DNA from: a bacterium
GTDB lineage: Bacteria; CAIWAD01
Length of the DNA: 53,458 bases
Direction of reading: 5' to 3'
NCBI GenBank assembly: GCA_030685015.1
Contig: JAUXWS010000025.1
Coordinates: 1 to 53,458 of the forward strand
In this document: piece by piece, positions 8,513-16,500 of the stretch
Position numbering within the stretch: position 1 is the first letter of the stretch
How the letters are laid out: each line of letters begins with the position of its first letter
Notes under the pieces: model-generated
Told to the model about the DNA's origin: nothing
The model's input: the letters and a program-made list of their open reading frames with translations, nothing else
Databases searched by the model: none
Position numbers and translations under genes: made by a program

Positions 8513-9959
8513 AGCCTTGCGCCGGCCGCCTTCTCCGCCGCTTGGGCCGGGCGCGGGGCGCGTCGCTGGCGCTGGAACCCTGGCGCACGGCGGATTGGCC
8601 GGTGACAGGCCGGGACTGGGTGAGGACCGTGACCTTCATCCCCGGCTTGCGCGGGGCGGAGGCGTTGCGGGCGGCCTGGGCGGCCGCCTTCTGGCGCGCC
8701 CGTTCCTCCAGGGCGGCCTGGGCTTCCAGGCGCCGCGCCTCTTTCTCCCGTGAGCGCTCCCGCGCCGCCGCCTTCTCGGCCCGGATCTGGGCGATGCGTT
8801 CCGCCAGCGGCACTTCCAGCTTCTCGCCGGTCTTGGCCTGGTAGTCGAAGTCCGGCAGGAGGACGCGGGGCAGGCGCTTGCCCACCGCCCCCTCGATGCG
8901 GCGCAGGTCGCCCTCCTCCTCGGGGGCGACAAAGGTGAAGGCGTCCCCCGTCGCCTCGGCCCGCGCCGTGCGGCCCACCCGGTGGATGTAGTCCTCCGGC
9001 ACGACGGGCACGTCGAAATTGACCACGTGGCCCAGTTCGCTGATGTCGATGCCCCGCGCCACGATGTCCGTTGCCACCAGCACCCGCGTCTCCCCTTTCT
9101 TGAAGGAGGCCAGGGTGGCCGTGCGCTGGGCCTGGGAGCGGTTGCCGTGGATGCGGTCGGCCACGATGCCGTTGCGGTCGAGGAACTTGGCCAGGCGGTC
9201 GGCCCGATGCTTGGTCCGCGTGAAGACAAGGGCTTCCCGCATCACGCCCCGCTTCAGCAGTTCCAGGAAGAGGGCGCCTTTCAACTCCTGGGGTACGGGA
9301 TAGACGGCCTGGGTGATCCCCACGGCGGGAGCGGCCTGCCGCTGCAGGTTGATCATGGCGGGTCGCTGCAGCATCTCCTGCGCCAGCTTGGCGATGGGAG
9401 GCGGCATGGTGGCGGAGAAGAAAAGGGTCTGCCGCCGCGGCGGCAGGTGTTTGAGCACGCGCCGGATGTCGGGCAGGAAACCCATGTCGAGCATGCGGTC
9501 GGCCTCGTCCAGGACGAGGAACTCGATGCCGGGCAGGCGGGCGTAGGGTGACTTGAAGTGGTCGAGCAGACGACCCGGCGTGGCCACGATCAGATCGGTG
9601 CCACAGCGGAAGGCGTGCTCCTGCGGCCCCATCCCCACCCCGCCGAAGACGGCCGCGCCAGTCACTGGCGTGTGCACTGCCAGGGCGTTGAAATCCTCCA
9701 GGATCTGCGCCGCCAGCTCACGGGTCGGCGTGAGGATCAGCGCGCGGGTCGTGCGCCGCGGGCGGTCGATGAGCTGGTGGATGATGGGCAGCAGGAAGGC
9801 CGCCGTCTTGCCGCTGCCCGTCATGGCGCAAGCCAGCAGATCGCGTCCGGCCAGGCCGGGGGGAATCGCCTCCGCCTGGATGGGCGTGGGTCGCGTGAAG
9901 CCCAGCTCGCGCACGCTTTTGAGCAGGGACGGGTGCAGGGAAAGGGATGTGAAGGTCAT
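8511..9959 (-). CDS. rhlE: DEAD-box ATP-dependent RNA helicase, RhlE type
   Basis: The start is the ATG at 9959, because the Q-motif region FTRPTPIQ then sits at about residues 21-28. The 482-residue protein carries motif I AMTGSGKT (45-52), PTRELA, VATPGR, the DEAD box in VLDEADRMLDMG, the SAT motif and HRVGRTARAE. A charged coiled-coil and an Arg/Pro-rich basic tail (ending RPKRRRRRP) follow, as in RhlE proteins. It unwinds short RNA duplexes in ribosome assembly or RNA decay. Transcription runs toward the nine-haem gene with the 11-bp repeat between the two stops. Confidence 0.93.
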   Translation of the reverse strand: MTFTSLSLHPSLLKSVRELGFTRPTPIQAEAIPPGLAGRDLLACAMTGSGKTAAFLLPIIHQLIDRPRRTTRALILTPTRELAAQILEDFNALAVHTPVTGAAVFGGVGMGPQEHAFRCGTDLIVATPGRLLDHFKSPYARLPGIEFLVLDEADRMLDMGFLPDIRRVLKHLPPRRQTLFFSATMPPPIAKLAQEMLQRPAMINLQRQAAPAVGITQAVYPVPQELKGALFLELLKRGVMREALVFTRTKHRADRLAKFLDRNGIVADRIHGNRSQAQRTATLASFKKGETRVLVATDIVARGIDISELGHVVNFDVPVVPEDYIHRVGRTARAEATGDAFTFVAPEEEGDLRRIEGAVGKRLPRVLLPDFDYQAKTGEKLEVPLAERIAQIRAEKAAARERSREKEARRLEAQAALEERARQKAAAQAARNASAPRKPGMKVTVLTQSRPVTGQSAVRQGSSASDAPRARPKRRRRRPAQG

Positions 9960-10077
9960 GGTCATCCTGATTGATAAAGGCGGAGCCGTCCCTGGTGGCA
10001 CGGCGCGGTCATCCGTCGAACCGACGGAAAGGTGATGAATGCCAGCCTCCCGCGCCCACGCAGGCGGGCACACGGCC

Positions 10078-10467
10078 TCAGGCCTCGTCGGCCTCCGCCA
10101 GCAGGCGTTGTTGGAAGGTGCCTTCCGGCACCGGACGGCGGGATTCCAGCAGGTGGATGAGGGCCAACATGGGATGTCGCCAGATCATGCGCGGCCCGGC
10201 GAAGCGCATCACCCGGCGGATCCGCTCCCGCATGGCCGGCTTGTAACAATGCACGGGACACTTGTTGCAGGCGGGCTTGGCCGCGCCGTAGCGGCAGACC
10301 GCCAGCCGCTGGTGGGCGTAGGCCCGCAGCGGATCGCACTCGGCGCAAGGCCCGCTCCGCCCGTCGTGGTGGGCACGGCAGTAGAGCTCGATCATGAGGG
10401 CCACCGTCCTCATCTCGCGCCGGATGCGGGGCGGCGGAAGCGGGCTGTCGTGCGTCGGATCATCCAT
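10078..10467 (-). CDS. YgbA_NO-type protein (nitrous-oxide-stimulated promoter family)
   Basis: The protein has about 129 residues from the ATG at 10467; a GTG at 10482 would add 5 residues. It matches the YgbA_NO family by RRE(M/I)...MIELYCRAHH, CAECDPLRAYAHQRL and the C-terminal signature CNKCPVHCYKPAMRERIRRVMRFAGPRM (split here across about residues 70-97). Four or more conserved cysteines suggest metal or NO chemistry. Homologues are induced by nitric oxide in enterobacteria, but the biochemical role is unresolved. It is divergent from a Crp/Fnr regulator, which is a plausible NO-sensing pair. Confidence 0.85.
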   Translation of the reverse strand: MDDPTHDSPLPPPRIRREMRTVALMIELYCRAHHDGRSGPCAECDPLRAYAHQRLAVCRYGAAKPACNKCPVHCYKPAMRERIRRVMRFAGPRMIWRHPMLALIHLLESRRPVPEGTFQQRLLAEADEA

Positions 10468-10498
10468 ACCACTAAGTGCCACTGTTGCCTGGCCGGGT

Positions 10499-10508
10499 TG
10501 TCATGACA
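10499..10508. promoter_or_regulatory. TGTCATGACA palindrome upstream of the YgbA_NO gene
   Basis: A perfect 10-bp palindrome lies 32 bases upstream of the YgbA_NO start, in the divergent region with the Crp/Fnr gene. It shares TGTCA/TGACA half-sites with the palindrome at 11412. Operator function is a guess. Confidence 0.3.
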
Positions 10509-10625
10509 TCTTCAAGCATCCCTTGTCGCGTCCTTCCTTCCACATGTACCTTGAGGCCCGTTCTGTCCACAGGTCGCCTTTGCCGCGGAGAGATCGATGG
10601 GGAATCGTCCTTGGATCCTGCATAC

Positions 10626-11348
10626 ATGAGCGCCGGAACAAGGGAGGGGCAGGTGCTCGACCGGAACGCCGCCGACGGGTGCGCGGCCTGCGCCGGCCCC
10701 GGCTCCTTCTTCTCGCCGCTGTCCGACGAGGAACACACCCTAGTCCTGGCCCGCTCGTCCCAGCGGCGCTGCAGGCGGGGCCAGGTCCTCTATTTCCAGG
10801 GCGAGGAGCTGACCCATCTCTTCTGCGTGAAGAGCGGCCAGATCAAGCTGCTCAAGACCGATGCCCGGGGCCACGAGACGGTCATCCGCTTCCTCGGTCC
10901 CGGCGACGTGACGGGCTTCCGCCCGCTGCTGGCGGGGGAGGCCACGGCGGCGGCGGCGGAGTGCGTCACCGCCGTGGACCTCTGCCTGGTGCCGCGCGCC
11001 GTCTTTTTGAAGCTGGCCCTGGAAAGCCGTCCCTTCAGCCGCCATCTGTTGGCTTTGCTCGCCCGTGAGCTGCGGGACTCCGAGGAGCGCTGGGCGGCCC
11101 GAGCCGGGGAGACGGCCAGCCGCCGGGTGGCCCGCTTGCTGGGCCAGCTGATGGGTCACGACCGAGCGGCCGGGCCGGGCGGCGTGGTCATCGAGGTGCC
11201 CAAGCAGGAGATCGCCCGCGCCGTCGATGTCACGCCTTCCACCCTGTCGCGCATCCTGGGTCGCTTCGCCGAGCGGGGCATTCTGCAGATCGGGACCCGC
11301 CGTCTGATCATCCTCGCCCCCGACCGCCTGCCGGACCCCCCGGACTAA
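10626..11348 (+). CDS. Crp/Fnr-family transcriptional regulator
   Basis: The ATG at 10626 gives 240 residues. A cyclic-nucleotide-binding-like beta-roll spans about 35-150 (RRGQVLYFQGEELTHLF, GETAS... boundary at 160). The C-terminal winged helix has the recognition segment EIARAVDVTPSTLSRILGRF at about 199-218. Two cysteines, CAAC near residue 20, recall the N-terminal cluster of FNR, but the third FNR cysteine is not in place, so an Fe-S cluster is doubtful. By its position next to YgbA_NO and a multihaem cytochrome gene it may be a DNR/NnrR-like NO or redox regulator. No ribosome-binding site is strong at this start. Confidence 0.85.
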   Translation: MSAGTREGQVLDRNAADGCAACAGPGSFFSPLSDEEHTLVLARSSQRRCRRGQVLYFQGEELTHLFCVKSGQIKLLKTDARGHETVIRFLGPGDVTGFRPLLAGEATAAAAECVTAVDLCLVPRAVFLKLALESRPFSRHLLALLARELRDSEERWAARAGETASRRVARLLGQLMGHDRAAGPGGVVIEVPKQEIARAVDVTPSTLSRILGRFAERGILQIGTRRLIILAPDRLPDPPD

Positions 11349-11411
11349 TTGCTCCAGGGCAAGTCGGAGCTTGCCCGCGGGCATTCCCCCAAAGGCATCG
11401 TCTTTCCAAAC

Positions 11412-11427
11412 TGTCAACGTCTTGACA
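11412..11427. promoter_or_regulatory. Crp/Fnr-like palindrome TGTCAA-N4-TTGACA before the five-haem gene
   Basis: The two 6-bp arms are perfect complements around CGTC, ending 38 bases before the cytochrome start. The 6-4-6 geometry matches Crp/Fnr-type operators, although half-site orientation is inverted relative to the classic TTGAC-N4-GTCAA of DNR/NnrR. The neighbouring Crp/Fnr protein is the natural candidate binder. Confidence 0.45.
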
Positions 11428-11465
11428 TGAAGACGGTTTCCGCAGCGCTGCCCGGAGGAATCCAC

Positions 11466-13652
11466 ATGAAGACCTTGCTGTTGCTCCTGCTCGCGGGCGC
11501 GCTCGCGGCCCCCGTCCGCGCCCTGCCCGTGCCCACCACCCTGGCTGATTTCGCGCTGCCCGGCTCCCAGCCCGGCCAGTCAGGCACCCTGGAGAATCCC
11601 TCCCATTGCGACAACTGCCACGCCAACTATGGGGAGCAGGCGGTGGAGCCTTTCCACAACTGGCGCGGCGGCATGATGGCCCAGGCCATGCGGGACCCGC
11701 TTTTCCTGGCCTGCCTCGCCGTCGCCAACCAGGACGCCCCCCAGAGCGGCGACCTCTGCCTGCGCTGCCACACCCCCAAAGGCTGGCTGGAGGGGCGCAG
11801 CATCCCCACCGACGGCAGCGCGCTCACCGCCAACGACCGCCAGGGCGTGCAGTGCGCCTTCTGCCACCAGCTGGTCACGCCCACCGCCCTGGGCGTCAAT
11901 CCCTGGCCGGGGGAGGGCCACTACCTGAGCGGCACCTACCCGCGGGACCAGACCTACCTGGGAACCCTCGCCCAGATCCCGCCGGCCTCCGCCAACGGCA
12001 TGTACATCGTGGACTCTGATCGGGGCAAGCGCGGCCCCTACTTCGATTCCGTGGCCCGCCACGCCGACTACTACTCGCCCCTGCACAAGGATTCGCGCCT
12101 CTGCGGCACCTGCCACGACGTGAGCAACCCCGTCTTTTCCCTCGATCCCGCCACGGGACGCTATCTGCCCAATGCCTTTGGCCAGGCGCCGCCCAGCGCC
12201 GACCCCCGTGCGCAGTTCCCCATCGAGCGCACCTTCAGCGAATGGCAGGTGAGCCAGTACAACACGGCGGAAGGCGTCTACGCGCCGCAGTTTGGCGGCA
12301 ACCTGAGCGTGGTGCGCAGCTGTCAGGATTGCCACATGCGGGATGTCACCGGTCACGGCTGCAGCATGAACAACGCGCCGCTGCGCACGGACCTGCCCCA
12401 TCACGACATGACGGGCGGCAACACGGTGGTGCCGCTCTGGGTGGCCCAGCACTTCCCCGGAGAAGTGAGCGTGGCGGCCCTGAACGATGGCATCCAGCGC
12501 GCGCGCTACATGCTGCAGAACGCCGCCGGGCTCAGCCTGGAGATGGATCTGGACGGTCCCCGGCCCGTGGCCCGCGTGCGCGTCACCAACGAGACCGGTC
12601 ACAAACTGCCCTCGGGCTATCCTGAAGGCCGCCGCATCTGGCTGAACATCAAAGGCTTCGACAGCGGCAACCAGCTTGTTTACGAGTCGGCCGCCTACGA
12701 CCCGGCCACCGCCATCCTCTCCCATGACGCGGAGGCCAAGGTCTATGAGATCAAGCCAGGCCTCTCGCCCTTCGTCGCCGGCCTTGTGCAGCAGCCGCCC
12801 GGCCCCAGTTTCCACTTCGTGCAGAACGACACCATCTACTTCGACAACCGCATCCCGCCCCGCGGCTTCACCAACAGCGCCTTCCAGGAGATCCAGTCGC
12901 CGCCGGTGGGCCACACCTACGCCGACGGCCAGTACTGGGACGACTCGTTCTACGAGCTGCCGCTTGGCGCCGTGCGGGTGGAGGCCGCCCTCTACTACCA
13001 GACGGTGAGCCGCGAGTACATCGACTTCCTGCGCGACGAGAACGTCACCAACACGGCCGGACAGCTCGCCTGGAACCTGTGGGACACCCATGGCCGCTCC
13101 GCGCCGGAGCTGATGAACAGCGCCGCCACCGCCTTCGTCCTGCCGTCGCCGGAGGCCGCCTCGGCGCCCACGCCGCCCGACGGGGCCACCGATCAGCCGC
13201 TGGACGCCCTGCTGGCCTGGGCCTCCGGGGCGCGCGCCACCCGCCACCTGATCCACCTGGGTTGGGAGGAGCCGCTTCCCCTGGTCGGCAGCAGCGAGGA
13301 GGCATGGTGGGATCCGGGACCGTTGGCGGCGGACAGGCTCTACCACTGGCGCATCGACGAGGAGGGACCGGGCGGACTCACGCCGGGACCCACGTGGAGC
13401 TTCCGCACGGTCGCTCCCCTGGCCGCGCCCGCACCCCTCCTGATCGAGCGCCTGGAGGATGGCCGACTGCGCCTGAGCTGGCCGGCCGTGCCCCAGGCCC
13501 AGAGCTATCGCATCTACCGCGCCGATGCGCTGGGACCCAGCCTGCCCCCGCCCCTGCTGGTGGCGGAGGTGACGGACACCCACTGGATCGACCAAGACGC
13601 CGTGGCTTTGATTCAACGGGGATTCTATCTGGTCAGGGCAGCCCGACCTTGA
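11466..13652 (+). CDS. Five-haem c-type cytochrome with C-terminal fibronectin-III-like domains
   Basis: The ATG at 11466, behind GGAGGAATCC, begins a 728-residue precursor with a clear signal peptide. CxxCH motifs occur at about residues 48, 98, 129, 216 and 289 (CDNCH, CLRCH, CAFCH, CGTCH, CQDCH). The spacing and the block HYLSGTYPRDQ resemble large cytochrome c-554-like 'multihaem cytochrome c' proteins of unknown substrate. A beta-rich middle (about 350-550) and two FN3-like domains (about 566-645 and 650-728) follow. It is probably periplasmic or surface-attached. Regulation by the upstream Crp/Fnr gene is suggested by the palindrome at 11412. A terminator at 13736 ends the unit. Confidence 0.88.
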   Translation: MKTLLLLLLAGALAAPVRALPVPTTLADFALPGSQPGQSGTLENPSHCDNCHANYGEQAVEPFHNWRGGMMAQAMRDPLFLACLAVANQDAPQSGDLCLRCHTPKGWLEGRSIPTDGSALTANDRQGVQCAFCHQLVTPTALGVNPWPGEGHYLSGTYPRDQTYLGTLAQIPPASANGMYIVDSDRGKRGPYFDSVARHADYYSPLHKDSRLCGTCHDVSNPVFSLDPATGRYLPNAFGQAPPSADPRAQFPIERTFSEWQVSQYNTAEGVYAPQFGGNLSVVRSCQDCHMRDVTGHGCSMNNAPLRTDLPHHDMTGGNTVVPLWVAQHFPGEVSVAALNDGIQRARYMLQNAAGLSLEMDLDGPRPVARVRVTNETGHKLPSGYPEGRRIWLNIKGFDSGNQLVYESAAYDPATAILSHDAEAKVYEIKPGLSPFVAGLVQQPPGPSFHFVQNDTIYFDNRIPPRGFTNSAFQEIQSPPVGHTYADGQYWDDSFYELPLGAVRVEAALYYQTVSREYIDFLRDENVTNTAGQLAWNLWDTHGRSAPELMNSAATAFVLPSPEAASAPTPPDGATDQPLDALLAWASGARATRHLIHLGWEEPLPLVGSSEEAWWDPGPLAADRLYHWRIDEEGPGGLTPGPTWSFRTVAPLAAPAPLLIERLEDGRLRLSWPAVPQAQSYRIYRADALGPSLPPPLLVAEVTDTHWIDQDAVALIQRGFYLVRAARP

Positions 13653-13716
13653 CGGTCAGGCGGTCCAGGGTGTGGACGGGAGTGCGACGGGATAGGGCGG
13701 ACGGCCTCACCGCCAC

Positions 13717-14904
13717 ATGGACAGTCTTACGAAAGGCGGGTCCGCCCGGGGGACCCGCTTTTTGCGGACGAACTGGGACGCGATCCGGGAGCGCTTGCTG
13801 TCGGGCACCTGCCAGCCGTCACCGGTGAAGGAGGCGCTCATCCCGAAAGGCAAGGGCGAGATGCGCCGCTTGGGCATCCCGACCGTGCTGGACCGTTTCA
13901 TCCAGCAGGCCCTGCTTCAGGTCCTGCAGCCGCTGTTCGACCCGACCTTCTCGCGGCACAGTTACGGCTTTCGTCCAGGGAGAAGCTCGCGCGAGGCGAT
14001 CCGCGCCGCGCAGCGGCACATCCAGGACGGCAAGCGCTGGGTGGTGGACACGGACCTGGAGACCTTCTTCGACCGGGTCAACCACGACGTGCTGATGGGA
14101 CGGCTCGCGGCTCGGAATTCGGATCGCCGGGTGTTGGGACTGATTCGCCGCTACTTGAAGGCCGGGCTGCTGTCCGGCGGGGTGGTGGTGGAACGGCACG
14201 AAGGCACGCCGCAGGGCGGGCCCTTGTCACCGCTTCTGGCCAATGTGCTGCTGGACGAGGTGGACCGGGAGCTGGAAGGCCGGGGCCACGCCTTCATCCG
14301 CTACGCGGACGACTGCAACGTCCATGTGCGAAGCCGTCGGGCCGGGGATCGGGTGATGGGCTGGTTGCGGCGGCTGTTCACGGGACTCCATCTGAAGGTG
14401 AACGAGGCCAAGAGCGCGGTGGATCTGGCGACACGCCGCAAGGTGCTGGGTTACAGCTTCTGGCTGGGACCCGGCGGAGTGGTGAAGCGCCGGGTGGCCA
14501 AGAAAGCCCAGGACACAGCCCAGGACAAACTGAAGGAGCGGGTGCGTCACACGACGCGGCGCAGGGGAGGGCGGAGTCTGGTCCACGTGGTGCGGGAACT
14601 GAGGAGCTACCTGCCGGGATGGAAGGCGTACTACCGTCTGGCAGACACGCCCAAGGTCTTTGCTGCGCTGGATGAGTGGATCCGCCACCGGCTGCGGGCA
14701 CTGCAACTCAAACACTGGAAGCGGGGCAGGACCACCTTTCGGCAGCTGCGTCAACTGGGACTGTCCCAGGATGAAGCAGCGAGAGTGGCGGCCTGCACAC
14801 GCAGCTTGTGGAGGAATCCGGCCCTGCTTGCAGGCATGCTCCTGAACAAGGTCCTGCCGATCCGTTTCTTCGACGAGCTGGGGCTACCCCGGCTCGCCAC
14901 GTGA
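13717..14904 (+). pseudogene. ltrA: Group II intron reverse transcriptase/maturase, N-terminally truncated
   Basis: The frame is open for 395 residues. From residue 17 onward it aligns by eye with bacterial group II maturases: LRTNWDAIRERLLSG, RRLGIPTVLDRFIQQ, SYGFRPGRSSREA, VDTDLETFFDRVNHD, EGTPQGGPLSPLLANVLLD and the catalytic RYADD. Maturase and DNA-binding-like C-terminal segments end FFDELGLPRL, as in intact relatives. The normal first 50-70 residues (RT0, with GVDG) are missing. The initial 16 residues translate the cytochrome terminator. An in-frame GVDG lies upstream at 13669-13680 but is cut off by TAG at 13693. RT catalytic residues are intact, so activity in trans cannot be excluded. 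Confidence 0.8.
13736..13763 (+). terminator. Strong terminator after the five-haem gene, at the intron junction
   Basis: The perfect stem GCGGGTCC/GGACCCGC with a 7-base loop is followed by five Ts (13759-13763). Recognisable reverse-transcriptase coding sequence starts at once after the T tract. Group IIC introns are known to insert just downstream of such terminators. Confidence 0.85.
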
Positions 14905-14993
14905 CATCAACCATTTGAACCGCCCGGTGCGGACCCGCATGCCGGGTGGTGTGGCAGGGGATGCCGGGGATTTCCCGGCGCCCCTATGCCGAT
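13764..14993 (+). mobile_element. 5'-truncated group II intron remnant
   Basis: The element contains a reverse-transcriptase/maturase frame followed by a domain V and domain VI-like RNA segment ending near GAT at 14993. There is no room for ribozyme domains I-III: only about 64 bases, including a terminator, separate the cytochrome stop from the RT frame. It therefore cannot self-splice. The 5' truncation at a terminator fits incomplete target-primed reverse transcription by a group IIC-like intron. Confidence 0.7.
14919..14950 (+). ncRNA. Group II intron domain V hairpin
   Basis: A 9-bp lower stem (14919-14927 with 14942-14950, one G-U pair) is followed by a two-base bulge (TG, 14940-14941) and an upper stem TGCG/CGCA around a four-base loop. 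This is the canonical 32-34 nt domain V shape. A domain VI-like hairpin follows at about 14953-14990. Confidence 0.75.
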
Positions 14994-15014
14994 TGACAGA
15001 AGAGGGGAAGGCCG

Positions 15015-15569
15015 ATCGGTAGGCCACTCAACAGCTTCGCCGAACTGAGCGCCGCCTGGCGGGAGGGGACGGACTACCGTCGCTGCTGGCGGAGGCGGAA
15101 CAGCTCCCTGCTGGTCGTCGCCCCCCACGGTGGGCGCCTGGAGGCGGGCACGGACCGCATCGCCGTCGCCATGGCCGGCGGCCGCCACAGCCTCTACCTC
15201 TTCCAGGCCTGTCGTCCCCACGGCAATCCCGACCTGCACCTGGCCAGCGATCGCTTCGACGACCCCCTTTGCCTGGAGCTGGCGGCCACCCACGATTGGG
15301 TGCTCACCGTGCATGGCTGCGGCGGCGGGGGCGAGGTGGTCTATCTGGGCGGTCGGGACCTGGTTCTGAAGGAGCGTCTGGCCGCGGCCTGCCGAGGGGT
15401 CGGTCTCGAGACGGTCACGGAGGGGCATCCCTGGCCGGGGCGTCGCCGGCTCAACATCTGCAACCGGGGAAGACGTGGCATGGGCGTGCAGGTGGAACTG
15501 ACCCGGGCCCTGCGCCTGGGAGAGCGGCGGCGCATCCTGGTGCAGGCCTTGCAGGAGGCTTTGCCATGA
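15015..15569 (+). pseudogene. Poly-gamma-glutamate hydrolase-family protein lacking a normal start codon
   Basis: The 184-codon frame matches the Gamma_PGA_hydro family, zinc peptidases that cleave poly-gamma-glutamate. Features are FAELSAAWREGTDYRRC, VVAPHGGRLEAGTDRIA (zinc-ligand His and Glu), HLASDRFDDPLCLEL and VLTVHGC, ending NICNRGRRGMGVQVELTRAL as in intact members. In-frame TGA at 14994 bounds the frame on the left, and there is no ATG, GTG or TTG before residue 49. An ATC codon at 15015 stands 7 bases after GAGGGG, exactly where a start would be. Either AUC is used inefficiently or the gene lost its ATG. It lies directly after the intron remnant and overlaps the next frame by ATGA. 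Confidence 0.7.
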
Positions 15570-16060
15570 AGCAAGGGGCGGGGGCATGGCGCGCCCCGGC
15601 CGGCCTGCCCAAGGGCGCGACAGCGGTGCGCGGCTTTCAGTTGGACCCCTACCTGGGGGCGGCATGAGATCGCCCGCCGGGACCATTCCTTCGAGCGGGG
15701 CCTGAGCCGCGTCAAGGCGGACTATTCCCACGAGGGAGGCCGCATCCGCGTGGTCAACCGCGGCCATGAGGCCGCCTCGGGCCGCTGGAAGGAGGCGGTG
15801 GGCAGAGCCAGGCCGGCGGGCGAAGCCGGCGAGGGGCGGCTCCAGATTTCGTTTTTCGGGCCCTTCTGGGGCGCCTGCAACACATCGCCCTTGAAGACGA
15901 TCATTCAGCGGCACTGGCGTGCGGGCCATCCCGCAAGTGGCTGTGGATCCTGGCCCGTGGCGCCACCCTGGACGAAGGGGTGCGGGGGCGCAATCTGGAG
16001 CTGGCCCGCGGCCTGGGCTATCCCGTGGATGAGCTGATCTGGGTGGACCCCAGCCGCTGA
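15566..16060 (+). pseudogene. blc: Bacterial lipocalin (Blc-like), broken by two frameshifts
   Basis: Three frames together encode a full lipocalin. Frame 1 gives ATAVRGFQLDPYLG. After a loss of about 2 bases near 15657 the second frame gives HEIARRDHSFERGL, VNRGHEA and LQISFFGPFWGACN. After a 1-base loss near 15882 the first frame resumes with LEDDHSAALACG, WLWILARGATLDE and ELIWVDPSR, then stop. This order matches Blc outer-membrane lipocalins, which start with LDRYLGTWYEIAR and contain SFFGPFYGGYNV. The tryptophan of GTWYE is lost. The ATG overlaps the stop of the PGA hydrolase frame, so the two were once coupled. Sequencing error is possible but would need two independent events. Confidence 0.8.
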
Positions 16061-16070
16061 GCACCTGGGA

Positions 16071-16400
16071 TCATGAAAAGGCCCCCGCCGTCCGGAGACG
16101 ACGGGGGCCAGGACATGTCGGGCGTGTCCCGCGAGGGGGCGCCTTGTCCGGGCAGCCGTCCTCGTCCATGTAGCCGTTGAAGGTCTCCGGCTGATCGAGA
16201 CACTTGTCCAGGTGGTCGGGGATGCCGTCGCCATCGCTGTCGGGACAGCCATCCCACTGGAGGCGGCCCGGCACGGTGGGGCAGGCCTGCACGCAAAGAC
16301 CCGTTGCAACCTTGTTCTTGGCTGCCGCCTGTTTGTTGACGGACAGATGGCACAGCGTTGCCCGCGGCAGGGTGTCCTGTTCGTGTGACGGCCAATGTGT
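16071..16400 (-). pseudogene. Fragment with thrombospondin type-3 / OmpA-linker repeats
   Basis: The minus-strand frame contains CVQACPTVPGRLQWDGCPD, then DSDGDGIPDHLDKCLDQ and GYMDEDGCPD: calcium-binding thrombospondin-3 repeats typical of the linker in OmpA-like outer-membrane proteins. There is no signal peptide, convincing start or OmpA domain. The frame runs through the terminator hairpin at 16080-16109 before its stop, so its last dozen residues are not native. I read it as the middle piece of a deleted gene. The left end is the in-frame stop; the right end is approximate. Confidence 0.55.
16080..16109 (-). terminator. Minus-strand terminator
   Basis: The 13-bp arms (16080-16092 and 16097-16109) have one mismatch and a 4-base loop. 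On the minus strand the stem is followed by TTTTC. It probably ends transcripts coming from the large exported-protein gene and the thrombospondin-repeat fragment. Confidence 0.75.
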
Positions 16401-16500
16401 GGAAACGGCCGACGGGGTCTGCGCGTGTCGGGGGTCACCCTCCCGGGGAGACCGGCCGGGTCCGAATCCGCTCCTGGACCCTCCGGCGGAAGGCGGCGGC

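Noticed and set aside
8333-8753. Plus-strand frames with repeated LPWCCPGVALV
   Set aside because: They are translations of the 11-bp tandem repeat running on antisense to rhlE; no ribosome-binding site and no family pattern.
13666-13716. Upstream in-frame GVDG as the genuine N-terminus of the reverse transcriptase
   Set aside because: A TAG at 13693 interrupts it, the distance to LRTNW is about twice the normal spacing, and the terminator lies between; probably chance.
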